DNA of 64,000 nucleotides from Barnesiella propionica (GTDB taxonomy: Bacteria; Bacteroidota; Bacteroidia; Bacteroidales; Barnesiellaceae): the NCBI RefSeq assembly GCF_025567045.1, contig NZ_JAOQJK010000002.1, forward strand, positions 124,001-188,000, read 5' to 3'. A program made the position numbers and the translations under genes. Shown piece by piece: positions 36,655 to 44,186 of the stretch. The notes under the pieces were generated by a model. That model made no database searches. It saw only the letters and a list, made by a program, of their open reading frames with translations, and was not told the DNA's origin. Within the stretch, counting starts at the first letter, position 1. The number at the start of each line of letters is the position of its first letter.

Positions 36655-38589
36655 TTATTGTATCGTGTGCAACAACTGTGTTTGTTTTTGAGGAACAATG
36701 CTCAATATTGTGTTTAATATACTGTCCTCGTCCATTCCGCATAATTTATATAATTCGTCAACTGTTCCGTGTCCGATAAATTCATCAGGAATACCTATAC
36801 GTTTTACAGAGACCATGTATCCGTTATCATTCATAAATTCTATGACGGCCATTCCAAGACCGCCTTTGATACTACCGTCTTCGACGGTTATGACCCGTTT
36901 GTAATTTTTCCCTACCTCATGCAGGATATCTTCGTCTATAGGTTTTAAAAATATCATATCATAGTGCGCCGCAGAGATTCCTTGCAGGTTTGCTTTTTCA
37001 ATAACATGGGCGACGGATGTCCCTATAGGGCCTAATGTAAGTATGGCGACATCATTGCCGTCGCGTAATTTGCGGCCTTTGCCATATTCCAGTAACTGAG
37101 GCGTACAATGCCAATCGGTCATATTTCCGCGTCCGCGGGGATATCTTATAGCAATAGGGCCCGACAGTTTTTTTTGCGCCGAGTACATTAAATGTTGCAA
37201 AAAATGCTCGTCCATCGGAGACGCGATATTCATGTTAGGTATGCAACGCAGATAGCTGAGGTCGAAATTTCCATGATGTGTTACGCCGTCTTCCCCGACA
37301 AGACCGGCCCGGTCGATACAAAAAATTACCGGAAGATTTTGTATGGCGACATCGTGAATTACCTGATCGAAAGCACGTTGCAGGAATGTTGAATAAATGC
37401 TGCAAAAGGGGATAAGTCCTTCTTTTGCCAGACCGGCAGCGAATGTAACGGCATGTTCTTCGGATATTCCTACGTCAAAGGAACGGGTAGGGTGGGCTTC
37501 CATCATATATATCATGGAGCTCCCGGTAGGCATGGCAGGAGTTATGGCGACTATTTTGTCGTTTTTATCGGCCAGCTCCACCAGTGTTTTGCCGAATACG
37601 TCCTGAAAACGGGGAGGAAGAGAACTTTCGTCCGACTTTACCCGTTCTCCCGTATCTTTATTGAATTTACCCGGGGCATGCCATGTAGTCGCCTCTTTTT
37701 CGGCAGGTTCGTAACCTTTTCCTTTTATCGTGCATAAATGTAGTATCTTGGGACCTGTCATGTCTTTAATATCGTTCAGAACACGAATGATATAACCTAT
37801 ATCATGTCCGTCTATAGGTCCGAAGTAACGTATGTTTAAGCCTTCGAATATATTTTGTTGTTTACTCAGTAAGGCTTTAAGACTATTGTTAAAGCGTAAT
37901 ATTGTACCTCTGTGGGCTTCATCTATAAGCTTAAGACGCCGTAATGTACGGTAAACGTCATAACGCAATTTATTATAACCTTTCGAGGTTGTGATATCTA
38001 CCAGATAATTATTTAATCCTCCCACGTTATGGTCTATTGCCATATCGTTGTCGTTGAGGATAATGAGCATGTTGTTGGGAATGATGGAGGCGTTGTTCAA
38101 ACCTTCGAATGCCAAACCTCCGGCTATGGAAGCATCTCCTATAACAGCAATAACCTGCCGTTGCTGTTCATCTTGTAATTGGGTAGCAGTCGCCATTCCC
38201 AAAGCGGCAGAAATAGAATTGGATGCGTGTCCGGCTACGAACGCATCGTATTCACTTTCCGAAGGGAGAGGAAAACCGCTAAGGCCGTTTAATTTTCGGT
38301 TGGTATGAAAAAGGTCACGTCTTCCCGTTAATATTTTGTGACCGTAAGCTTGGTGGCCGACGTCCCATACGATCCTGTCGTACGGAGTATTGAATACGTA
38401 ATGTAAAGCGACGGTTAATTCCACTGCACCCATACTGGAAGCGAAATGTCCCGGATTCTTTGATAAAGAATCTATGATAAAGGAGCGGAGTTCGTTGCAA
38501 ACTTGAGGTAGCTGATCTATGTCGAGTTTACGAAGATCTTCGGGAGAATCCAGAGTGGATAATATATTTGTTTTTTTTGTATCCGTCAT
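36655..38589 (-). CDS. dxs: 1-Deoxy-D-xylulose-5-phosphate synthase
   Basis: Thiamine-diphosphate enzyme starting the MEP isoprenoid pathway from pyruvate and glyceraldehyde 3-phosphate. Motifs are [46 protein letters not shown] for cofactor and Mg binding, and the transketolase domain with [18 protein letters not shown]. From MTDTKKTN the protein has 644 residues. It heads the dxs-trkA-trkH-unknown transcript. The product feeds the menaquinone tail, although men genes are distant. Confidence 0.96.
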   Translation of the reverse strand: MTDTKKTNILSTLDSPEDLRKLDIDQLPQVCNELRSFIIDSLSKNPGHFASSMGAVELTVALHYVFNTPYDRIVWDVGHQAYGHKILTGRRDLFHTNRKLNGLSGFPLPSESEYDAFVAGHASNSISAALGMATATQLQDEQQRQVIAVIGDASIAGGLAFEGLNNASIIPNNMLIILNDNDMAIDHNVGGLNNYLVDITTSKGYNKLRYDVYRTLRRLKLIDEAHRGTILRFNNSLKALLSKQQNIFEGLNIRYFGPIDGHDIGYIIRVLNDIKDMTGPKILHLCTIKGKGYEPAEKEATTWHAPGKFNKDTGERVKSDESSLPPRFQDVFGKTLVELADKNDKIVAITPAMPTGSSMIYMMEAHPTRSFDVGISEEHAVTFAAGLAKEGLIPFCSIYSTFLQRAFDQVIHDVAIQNLPVIFCIDRAGLVGEDGVTHHGNFDLSYLRCIPNMNIASPMDEHFLQHLMYSAQKKLSGPIAIRYPRGRGNMTDWHCTPQLLEYGKGRKLRDGNDVAILTLGPIGTSVAHVIEKANLQGISAAHYDMIFLKPIDEDILHEVGKNYKRVITVEDGSIKGGLGMAVIEFMNDNGYMVSVKRIGIPDEFIGHGTVDELYKLCGMDEDSILNTILSIVPQKQTQLLHTIQ

Positions 38590-38652
38590 ATCTGATATAT
38601 ATGAGCAAAATAAAATATTCGGTACGGTTAAATCCAAATTGGTCTAAGAAAG

Positions 38653-38832
38653 TTATTTCTTATCCTTTTCACGGTTTATTTTTTTATATATGGGGATAAA
38701 AATAATAATACCCGATGCTATGATAGTAAATATTACCTGACCGTTTATTCCTCGTCCTCTGATTAATAAGAAACATAGGAATACCCATAATAATACAACG
38801 CATAACAATCTGAATATACTGTATTTTCGCAT
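38653..38832 (-). CDS. 59-residue two-helix membrane protein
   Basis: Short frame beginning MRKYSIFRLLCVVLLWVFLC, with one hydrophobic helix at about 8-24, a basic turn (RGRG), a second helix (IFTIIASGIIIFIPIY) and a lysine-rich tail (KKINREKDKK). Positive ends and clean helices suggest a real small membrane protein. It lies 63 bases before dxs on the same strand and could be co-transcribed. Function unknown. Confidence 0.6.
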   Translation of the reverse strand: MRKYSIFRLLCVVLLWVFLCFLLIRGRGINGQVIFTIIASGIIIFIPIYKKINREKDKK

Positions 38833-39035
38833 TTTAATTTTCGGTTATTTATAAATAACTACGGGCAGGAAAATTCCTGTCTGTTGTAACTTACAAATAT
38901 AGATAATGTTTTACAATTGCGAAAATTAAAGTTTTTCTTTTACGGGTTATGTGTATATTCTTTGATATGATATTTCAGTTTGTTGGGAAAGTGTTTTTAC
39001 GGATATTGCTTATAATGATAAAGATAAGTAGGGTG

Positions 39036-39078
39036 TTTATAAGACAAAGGCGCTTTAAAAGCGCCTTTGTCTTATAAA
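39036..39078 (-). terminator. Terminator of the aromatic amino acid operon
   Basis: Perfect 21-bp inverted repeat centred on one base, directly overlapping the end of tyrA's downstream side. Both flanks are AT-rich; the T-tract is short. Confidence 0.8.
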
Positions 39079-39079
39079 T

Positions 39080-39853
39080 TTATTTGATGTTTTCCCTGAA
39101 TTTTTTCAGATATTGCGTCATTTTTATATTGTCTTTTTCTTTGACTATTTCCAATAAAGTGGATAATTCGGTTCTTATTTTTTCCAATTGTTCCGGAGTA
39201 TGCGGATTGAACAGGATTTCGGATAATAAATAGTCGTCTTCCGACGAAAGTCCTCGTGCGATAGACATATGCTTTTTAAAGGTAGTTCCGGGAGCGTCCT
39301 GGTGTTTCATGACCGCTGCGAACACAAGCGTAGAGGCGAAAGGAATGGATAGCGAGTATGCTATCGTTTCGTCATGCTCTTTGAATGAATATTCGAAAAT
39401 ATTGAGATGCAATTCATTATACAGGTCTTTGAAAAAGACTTTACCCAGATGGTCGCTTTCGGTGATAATGATCGTGTTTTGTGTACTCAAGTCACTCAGG
39501 TTTGCAAATGTGGGTCCGAACATGGGATGGGTTGATACGAACGGATGCCCCGCTTGTTTGTAAAATTCCGGTAATCCTGTTTTTACCGATGCGATATCCG
39601 ATAATATACAATTCTTGGATAAATATGGTAATATCATTTTAAAAGCATCGATAGTATATTTTACGGTAGCAGCGTTAATAACAAGTTCAGGCTTGAAATC
39701 GGTTATCTCTTCCGGACGGGACATACGTATAGTATTGAATGTAAAACGCAGTCTCTGTAAATCGGTGTCGAACATAGCGACCTCATGTTTAAAACTTAGT
39801 ACGTCCGCAAAAAACGAGCCCATTTTCCCGGCCCCTAAAATCAATATTTTCAT
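39080..39853 (-). CDS. tyrA: Prephenate dehydrogenase
   Basis: Oxidative decarboxylation of prephenate to 4-hydroxyphenylpyruvate, the Tyr branch. N-terminal NAD-binding loop ILGAGKMGSFFADVLS, then SDIASVKTG and the prephenate-binding VSTHPMFGPTF stretch. It has 257 residues, shorter than many TyrA proteins and without an ACT domain or fused chorismate mutase, so feedback control by Tyr on this enzyme is not evident. It is the last gene of the operon started by pheA, 11 bases after the DAHP synthase gene. Confidence 0.92.
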   Translation of the reverse strand: MKILILGAGKMGSFFADVLSFKHEVAMFDTDLQRLRFTFNTIRMSRPEEITDFKPELVINAATVKYTIDAFKMILPYLSKNCILSDIASVKTGLPEFYKQAGHPFVSTHPMFGPTFANLSDLSTQNTIIITESDHLGKVFFKDLYNELHLNIFEYSFKEHDETIAYSLSIPFASTLVFAAVMKHQDAPGTTFKKHMSIARGLSSEDDYLLSEILFNPHTPEQLEKIRTELSTLLEIVKEKDNIKMTQYLKKFRENIK

Positions 39854-39864
39854 GACCTGTGCTT

Positions 39865-40929
39865 CTATTTATTTATAATTTCGATTTGCTGACGTACCGA
39901 TTCTTCATGGATTGCCTGCAATACCAGTTTCATAAATTCTCCGTCCATACCCAGTTCCATAGCTTGAGAGATACGTTTACTCAATATCTCATCATATCGG
40001 GTTGCTTGTAATACAGGCATGCTATGTTCTTTTTTATATTGCCCTATTTCTCTGGAAATACGCATACGTTTAGATAGAAGTTCCAGGAGCTGGTTATCCA
40101 GAATATCTATCTGGCTGCGTAATTCTGCCAGATTTTCAGTGGTTTGTGTGGTGTCACGAATAACCAGCATATGTAAGATATAATTCAGTACATCGGGAGT
40201 AATCTGCTGATTTTTATCACTCCATGCGCAATCCGGTTCGCAATGGGTTTCCACTATAAGACCGTCGTATCCCAGGTCCATGGCCTGTTGAGAAAGAGGA
40301 GCTATCAATTCTCTTTTACCACCCATATGGCTGGGATCACAGTAAATAGGAAGATTTGGCATACGTCTTCTCAATTCAATCGGTATGTGCCATTGAGGTT
40401 GATTACGGTAAATCTGCTTATCATAAGTACTGAATCCCCGGTGGATAACTCCGAGTTTGTGTATTCCCGCGTTATAAATACGTTCGACAGCCCCTATCCA
40501 TAATTCCAGATCGGGATTTACAGGATTCTTGATAAGAACGGGAATATCCACGCCTTTAAGAGCATCGGCTATTTCTTGTACGGCAAAGGGATTGGCGGCA
40601 GTACGGGCTCCTATCCATAGCATGTCAATACCATGTTTCAATGCTTCGAATACGTGGCGTTCTGTGGCAACTTCGGTAGAGATGTACATCTCTGTCTCTT
40701 CTTTTACGCGTTTTAACCAGGTAAGTCCTTCTACCCCGACCCCTTCGAATCCTCCGGGTTTTGTACGGGGTTTCCATATTCCTGCACGAAATATTTTTAT
40801 TCCTTGTGAGGCCAGCTCTTTGGCTGTTCTCATTACTTGTTCTTCTGTCTCTGCGCTGCAAGGACCGGCTATGATTAATGGTCTTTTCGCTTCTATACCG
40901 GGAAGCAGGATAGGTTCTAAATCTTTCAT
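39865..40929 (-). CDS. DAHP synthase fused to chorismate mutase
   Basis: Bifunctional enzyme making DAHP (entry of the shikimate pathway) and rearranging chorismate to prephenate. Residues 1-260 form a type I-beta DAHP synthase barrel: IAGPCSAET, FRAGIWKPRTKPG, IGARTAANPF, KNPVNPD and CDPSHMGGKR. Residues about 268-354 form an AroQ-type chorismate mutase helix bundle (LRSQIDILDNQLLELLSKRM). This domain order is known from Prevotella and Porphyromonas, where the mutase domain mediates prephenate feedback. It is 11 bases after the aminotransferase gene. Confidence 0.95.
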   Translation of the reverse strand: MKDLEPILLPGIEAKRPLIIAGPCSAETEEQVMRTAKELASQGIKIFRAGIWKPRTKPGGFEGVGVEGLTWLKRVKEETEMYISTEVATERHVFEALKHGIDMLWIGARTAANPFAVQEIADALKGVDIPVLIKNPVNPDLELWIGAVERIYNAGIHKLGVIHRGFSTYDKQIYRNQPQWHIPIELRRRMPNLPIYCDPSHMGGKRELIAPLSQQAMDLGYDGLIVETHCEPDCAWSDKNQQITPDVLNYILHMLVIRDTTQTTENLAELRSQIDILDNQLLELLSKRMRISREIGQYKKEHSMPVLQATRYDEILSKRISQAMELGMDGEFMKLVLQAIHEESVRQQIEIINK

Positions 40930-40940
40930 TGGGATATATT

Positions 40941-42146
40941 TTATTTATTTTCTTTAAAATTTAATGTCTTTATACGTTGAAGTGCTTTTTCCAGGACATC
41001 CTCAGTTGCACATAAAGAGATTCTTATATAGCGGTCTCCTTGGCTGCCGAAAATAAAACCGGGAGTGATAAATACATTAGCATCGTATAAAACCCGGTCT
41101 GCCAATGCTTCCCCGCTATTTGCGGTATCGGGAACTTTGCCCCACAGGAAAAGACCTTTTTGTCCAGAATCGAATGTGCATCCGAGAGCATTCATGATTT
41201 TTTCGGCAACCAAACGTCGTGACGCATATTGGCGGTTGAGGGAATCATACCAGTCTTTACCGCAATGTAAAGCTGTTACGGCTGCCGATTGTAGCGGACG
41301 GAACATTCCTGAATCGATATTACTTTTTACCCGTAATATCCATTCGATGAATTGGGAGTTCGAAGCCAGCATACCGATGCGCCATCCGCTCATATTATGG
41401 GATTTGCTCAATGAATTCATCTCTATGCATATTTCTTTGGCTCCTGCAATTTCGAGGATGCTCAACGGATTATCGTTTAAGATAAAACTGTACGGATTGT
41501 CATTCACAATTATAATTTTGTGGCGTTTCCCGAATTCTACCAGACGGGTGAATAATTCGATAGTCGCACAGGTTCCGGTAGGCATATGAGGATAATTTAC
41601 CCACATAAGTTTTATTTTTTCGAGAGGCATTTTTTCAAGCGCTTCGAAATCAGGCATCCATCCGTTTTCTTCCTGAAGGTCATATGTGTAAATATCCGCT
41701 TCGGCGAGACGGCTTACCGAACAGTAAGTAGGATAGCCTGGATTAGGAACGAGAACTCCGTCCCCCGGGTTAAGAAATGCCAGAGAAATATGCAAGATAC
41801 CTTCTTTCGAGCCTATCAAAGGTTGAATTTCTGTTTTAGGGTTTAATGTTACTCTATACCATTTTTTATACCATTCTGCAAATGCCTGCCTCAATTCGGG
41901 AATACCGACATAAGGCTGGTATACATGAGTGTCGTCCCGTCGGCTTTCCCGGCATAAGGTTTCTATGGTGTCGGCGTGAGGCGGCCGGTCCGGTCCGCCG
42001 ATGCCCAGGCTTATTACCTGTTTTCCGTTGGCATTCATTTCAGCTATTTCTCTTAATTTTTTTGAGAAATAATATTCGCTGATGTTGTTTACCCGGTTTG
42101 CCGGGGTTATTTCAGATAGTTTGGGTGCATTCTGCATATTCTCCAA
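40941..42146 (-). CDS. Class I/II aminotransferase, probably aromatic
   Basis: PLP enzyme of 401 residues with the fold-type I signature: NPGYPTYCSVSRLAEA, NYPHMPTG, NDNPYSFIL, and the PLP lysine in MNSLSKSHNMSGWR. Placed between pheA and the DAHP synthase/chorismate mutase gene, it most likely transaminates phenylpyruvate and 4-hydroxyphenylpyruvate, the final step to Phe and Tyr. The sequence also resembles LL-diaminopimelate-type aminotransferases, so substrate is an inference from context. Its start overlaps the pheA end by 35 bases; an alternative ATG is at 42137. Confidence 0.9.
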   Translation of the reverse strand: MENMQNAPKLSEITPANRVNNISEYYFSKKLREIAEMNANGKQVISLGIGGPDRPPHADTIETLCRESRRDDTHVYQPYVGIPELRQAFAEWYKKWYRVTLNPKTEIQPLIGSKEGILHISLAFLNPGDGVLVPNPGYPTYCSVSRLAEADIYTYDLQEENGWMPDFEALEKMPLEKIKLMWVNYPHMPTGTCATIELFTRLVEFGKRHKIIIVNDNPYSFILNDNPLSILEIAGAKEICIEMNSLSKSHNMSGWRIGMLASNSQFIEWILRVKSNIDSGMFRPLQSAAVTALHCGKDWYDSLNRQYASRRLVAEKIMNALGCTFDSGQKGLFLWGKVPDTANSGEALADRVLYDANVFITPGFIFGSQGDRYIRISLCATEDVLEKALQRIKTLNFKENK

Positions 42147-42960
42147 GTATTTTAAAGTCTTTAGTTAATGGTCTTATTGCGTCGAGAGATTGTTTGTACC
42201 GGGTAAAGTTGTCAAAGGTTACATCTACGTAGAAGCGGTATTCCCATTCTCTTCCGATGATAGGTAATGACTGTATCTTAGATAGATTGATATCATAAAA
42301 AGATAAGATAGTAAGAACTTTTGACAGGCTGCCGTGTGTATGGGGAAGACTGAAAACCAGAGATGCTTTGTTTATAGTATGTCTGGCCGTGTATTCTTCT
42401 CCGGCAAAACGGTCTGCCAGAATCAGAAAACGGGTAAAATTCCGTTTATTGGTTTCGATCCCTCTTGCGAGGATGTTTAGACCGTAAATTTGTGCTGCGA
42501 GCTCTCCGCATATGGCTGCATGTCCTTTTAGTGAATTTTCCGATATTTCTTTTGCACTTCCTGCTGTGTCGTCCTTTTCTACGATCTTCATGTGCGGATT
42601 GCTTTTGAGGAATTCTTCACATTGCATTAATGCGATAGGGTGGGAATTCACTTCTGTGACAGTTTGCAGGGTATCGTCCGGAAGAGCAGCCAGTACATGG
42701 GAAATGCGTAATTTATATTCACCTATGATGTTTAATTCACTTTTACGTAATAACTCGTGGTTTTGTAATAAACTACCCGCAATCGTATTTTCGATTGCCA
42801 TGATTCCCAATAAAGTGCAGTCATCGTTCATTTTTGCAAATAACTCCGGAAAACTCATGCACGGAACGGCTTCTATTTCTTCCTGATAAAAATAAGAACG
42901 TGCGGCAGCTTCATGATAACAGCCTGTTACTCCTTGTATAGCAATTCTTTTCTTTTCCAT
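42112..42960 (-). CDS. pheA: Prephenate dehydratase
   Basis: Converts prephenate to phenylpyruvate, the Phe branch. Catalytic domain at about 1-180 with IAIQGVTGCYHEAA, MAIENTIAGSL and NFTRFLIL (the Thr-Arg-Phe catalytic motif). A C-terminal ACT domain at about 195-275 (ASLVFSLPHTHGSLSKVLTIL, then EYRFYVDV) gives Phe feedback. I start at 42960; the upstream in-frame ATG lies inside the attenuator terminator stem. No fused chorismate mutase here, since the operon encodes it on the DAHP synthase. It is the first gene after a tandem attenuator. Confidence 0.95.
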   Translation of the reverse strand: MEKKRIAIQGVTGCYHEAAARSYFYQEEIEAVPCMSFPELFAKMNDDCTLLGIMAIENTIAGSLLQNHELLRKSELNIIGEYKLRISHVLAALPDDTLQTVTEVNSHPIALMQCEEFLKSNPHMKIVEKDDTAGSAKEISENSLKGHAAICGELAAQIYGLNILARGIETNKRNFTRFLILADRFAGEEYTARHTINKASLVFSLPHTHGSLSKVLTILSFYDINLSKIQSLPIIGREWEYRFYVDVTFDNFTRYKQSLDAIRPLTKDFKILGEYAECTQTI

Positions 42961-42971
42961 TTTATAGTCAT

Positions 42972-43008
42972 AAAATAAAAATCCCATCTTTTGGCAAAGG
43001 TGGGATTT
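42972..43008 (-). terminator. Attenuator 2 terminator before pheA
   Basis: Stem of 12 pairs with one C-A mismatch (43008-42996 with 42991-42979), loop GCCA, followed by TTTTATTTTA. Its 5' arm includes CCCACCTT (43004-42997), exactly complementary to AAGGTGGG at 43054-43047 inside leader peptide 2, so an alternative antiterminator can form. It ends about 12 bases before the pheA start. Confidence 0.85.
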
Positions 43009-43014
43009 GTCTTT

Positions 43015-43113
43015 TTATTTGAAATTCGTATTTATAACAGCAACAACCCACCTTACATTTTTAGTAAAGAAAAAATAAAGGCCGTAAAAGAAAAATGTAT
43101 GATTGACGTTCAT
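43015..43113 (-). CDS. Phe-rich leader peptide 2 (32 residues)
   Basis: Frame beginning MNVNHTFFFYGLYFFFTKN, then VRWVVAVINTNFK. It has seven Phe (two runs of three) and two Tyr, the pattern of Phe attenuator leader peptides such as the one before E. coli pheA. It lies between two terminators, upstream of pheA and on the same strand. The AAGGTGGG antiterminator arm is codons 20-22, just after the second Phe run, so a ribosome stalled early on Phe codons would leave it free. Its stop is only 6 bases before the terminator stem. Confidence 0.8.
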   Translation of the reverse strand: MNVNHTFFFYGLYFFFTKNVRWVVAVINTNFK

Positions 43114-43124
43114 TGTCGTATCGT

Positions 43125-43163
43125 ATTAAAATAAAAAATCCCGTTTGTTCGAAACGGGATTTT
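43125..43163 (-). terminator. Attenuator 1 terminator
   Basis: Perfect 12-bp stem (43163-43152 with 43146-43135), five-base loop, followed by TTTATTTTAAT. The 5' arm with one more base (43164-43152) pairs with 43214-43202 over 13 positions including one G-T, forming a longer antiterminator that fully occupies the arm. Confidence 0.88.
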
Positions 43164-43201
43164 AATATATTATTTTGTTTTTATCGTTTTTGTGTTTTAC
43201 A

Positions 43202-43214
43202 TAAAACCCCGTTT
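43202..43214 (-). promoter_or_regulatory. Antiterminator arm of attenuator 1
   Basis: AAACGGGGTTTTA on the minus strand. It is complementary to the 5' arm of terminator 1 and begins immediately after the stop codon of leader peptide 1, so a ribosome sitting on that stop would cover it and favour termination. Confidence 0.75.
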
Positions 43215-43274
43215 TTATTTTTTTCCGAAATAAAAATAAAAATAAAAGTAATATGCAAAATTCAGATTTTTCAT
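43215..43274 (-). CDS. Tyr/Phe-rich leader peptide 1 (19 residues)
   Basis: Frame MKNLNFAYYFYFYFYFGKK: five Tyr and five Phe, nine of them in the stretch of residues 8-16. The start is about 22 bases after the expected transcription start from the promoter at 43302-43332, and the stop abuts the antiterminator arm. A further tiny frame (MTIYKQ) just upstream overlaps its ATG by the bases ATGA. The composition cannot easily arise by chance in front of a Phe/Tyr operon. Confidence 0.82.
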   Translation of the reverse strand: MKNLNFAYYFYFYFYFGKK

Positions 43275-43301
43275 TGTTTGTAAATTGTCATTTTTCTGTG
43301 A

Positions 43302-43332
43302 CAAAAGTAATGATTAGTTTCTTCTTTCCAAA
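43302..43332 (-). promoter_or_regulatory. Promoter of the pheA operon leader
   Basis: TTTG at 43332-43329, exactly 19 bases, TACTTTTG at 43309-43302: a full match to the Bacteroidota consensus TTTG-N19-TAnnTTTG. Transcription would start near 43296 and give a leader of about 335 bases before pheA. Confidence 0.85.
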
Positions 43333-43560
43333 CTTTTTGCGGCTTTTTTTGATGTAATATTAAAAAAATAAGTTTGAGGACTCGGTGGAGAATAATACAA
43401 TTCTGAATACCGGAAATATGATTAAAATAAACCAAGATAATGTGTGTAAGTATTTAAAAATATATATTATGCTTTGGAATATATATGTTGGTAAGTATGG
43501 CAATAATGAAGTAAACAGGGAACCTTTTTATTAAAAAATAAGCAGGAATAGTAACTTTTA
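43333..43560. other. Spacer between the pheA promoter and the next gene
   Basis: About 230 AT-rich bases with no gene, RNA or repeat that I can support. Confidence 0.5.
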
Positions 43561-43572
43561 CGAAATTTTCTT

Positions 43573-43603
43573 TATCTTTGAACGATTTATAAAGGAGGCA
43601 AAT
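43573..43603 (+). promoter_or_regulatory. -7 box and strong Shine-Dalgarno of the acidic protein gene
   Basis: TATCTTTG at 43573-43580 is a -7 box. AAAGGAGG ends 7 bases before the ATG at 43604 and matches the 16S rRNA tail closely, which is unusual in this phylum. No clear -33 box was found. Confidence 0.6.
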
Positions 43604-44062
43604 ATGAAAGCTGTAGAGCAGATACTGGTAAATGGTATAGAAAACGCATTTAAAGAGGCGATAGCAAAAGCTGATGAGAAGAATTTGGCATTATCCGATA
43701 TGTACATACGGATAAAAAATGAGGAAGCTTCTTTTACTATATATGATGATACCGATAATGTATTGGTCCAGGTGAATGTTGATGAACTCAGTGAATGGAA
43801 AGATCCTTCGGACGAGGGTTATGAAATGGCTTTAACCGGATTCCTGAAACAAATATTGAATACTCCCTCATTGAAATCTGAATTTGAAAAGCTCAATATA
43901 TTAACTCCTTTTTCGGTTGTGCTGGTCGATGATGATTTTGAGGCAATTGCCGAGTTATTGACTATAGATGATGAAAATATTTATCTTGAAGATAATTTCT
44001 GGAACAAAATGGATAAGGAACTGGATGAATTTTTTGAAAATCTGATGAAAGATGTAAAATAA
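43604..44062 (+). CDS. Uncharacterised acidic 152-residue protein
   Basis: Not recognised. Cytosolic, without signal peptide. Strongly acidic, with Asp/Glu-rich patches such as DDTDNVLVQVNVDELSEW, VLVDDDFEAIAEL and LDEFFENLMKDVK. The N-terminus (MKAVEQILVNGIENAFKEA) is helical. It is monocistronic, with an own -7 box, an exceptional Shine-Dalgarno sequence and a following hairpin, which suggests high expression. Confidence 0.8.
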   Translation: MKAVEQILVNGIENAFKEAIAKADEKNLALSDMYIRIKNEEASFTIYDDTDNVLVQVNVDELSEWKDPSDEGYEMALTGFLKQILNTPSLKSEFEKLNILTPFSVVLVDDDFEAIAELLTIDDENIYLEDNFWNKMDKELDEFFENLMKDVK

Positions 44063-44088
44063 GAATATACTGAAAAAATAATATAAAG

Positions 44089-44122
44089 TGCCGGTCATTA
44101 TTCTCTATGAACGGCATTTTCG
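44089..44122 (+). terminator. Terminator after the acidic protein gene
   Basis: Stem TGCCG/CGGCA (44089-44093 / 44112-44116) extended by TCAT/ATGA with one mismatch, followed by TTTTCGTGTTTT. Confidence 0.65.
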
Positions 44123-44186
44123 TGTTTTGTACCCAATATAAAAGATAAATCATGAAATAAAAAATATAGAATTGTAAACTATTAAT

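Noticed and set aside
42961..42987. Upstream in-frame ATG of pheA adding MGFLFYDYK
   Set aside because: It lies inside the attenuator 2 terminator and its T-tract, and the conserved protein starts at MEKKRIAIQG. The Phe codons come from the T-run.
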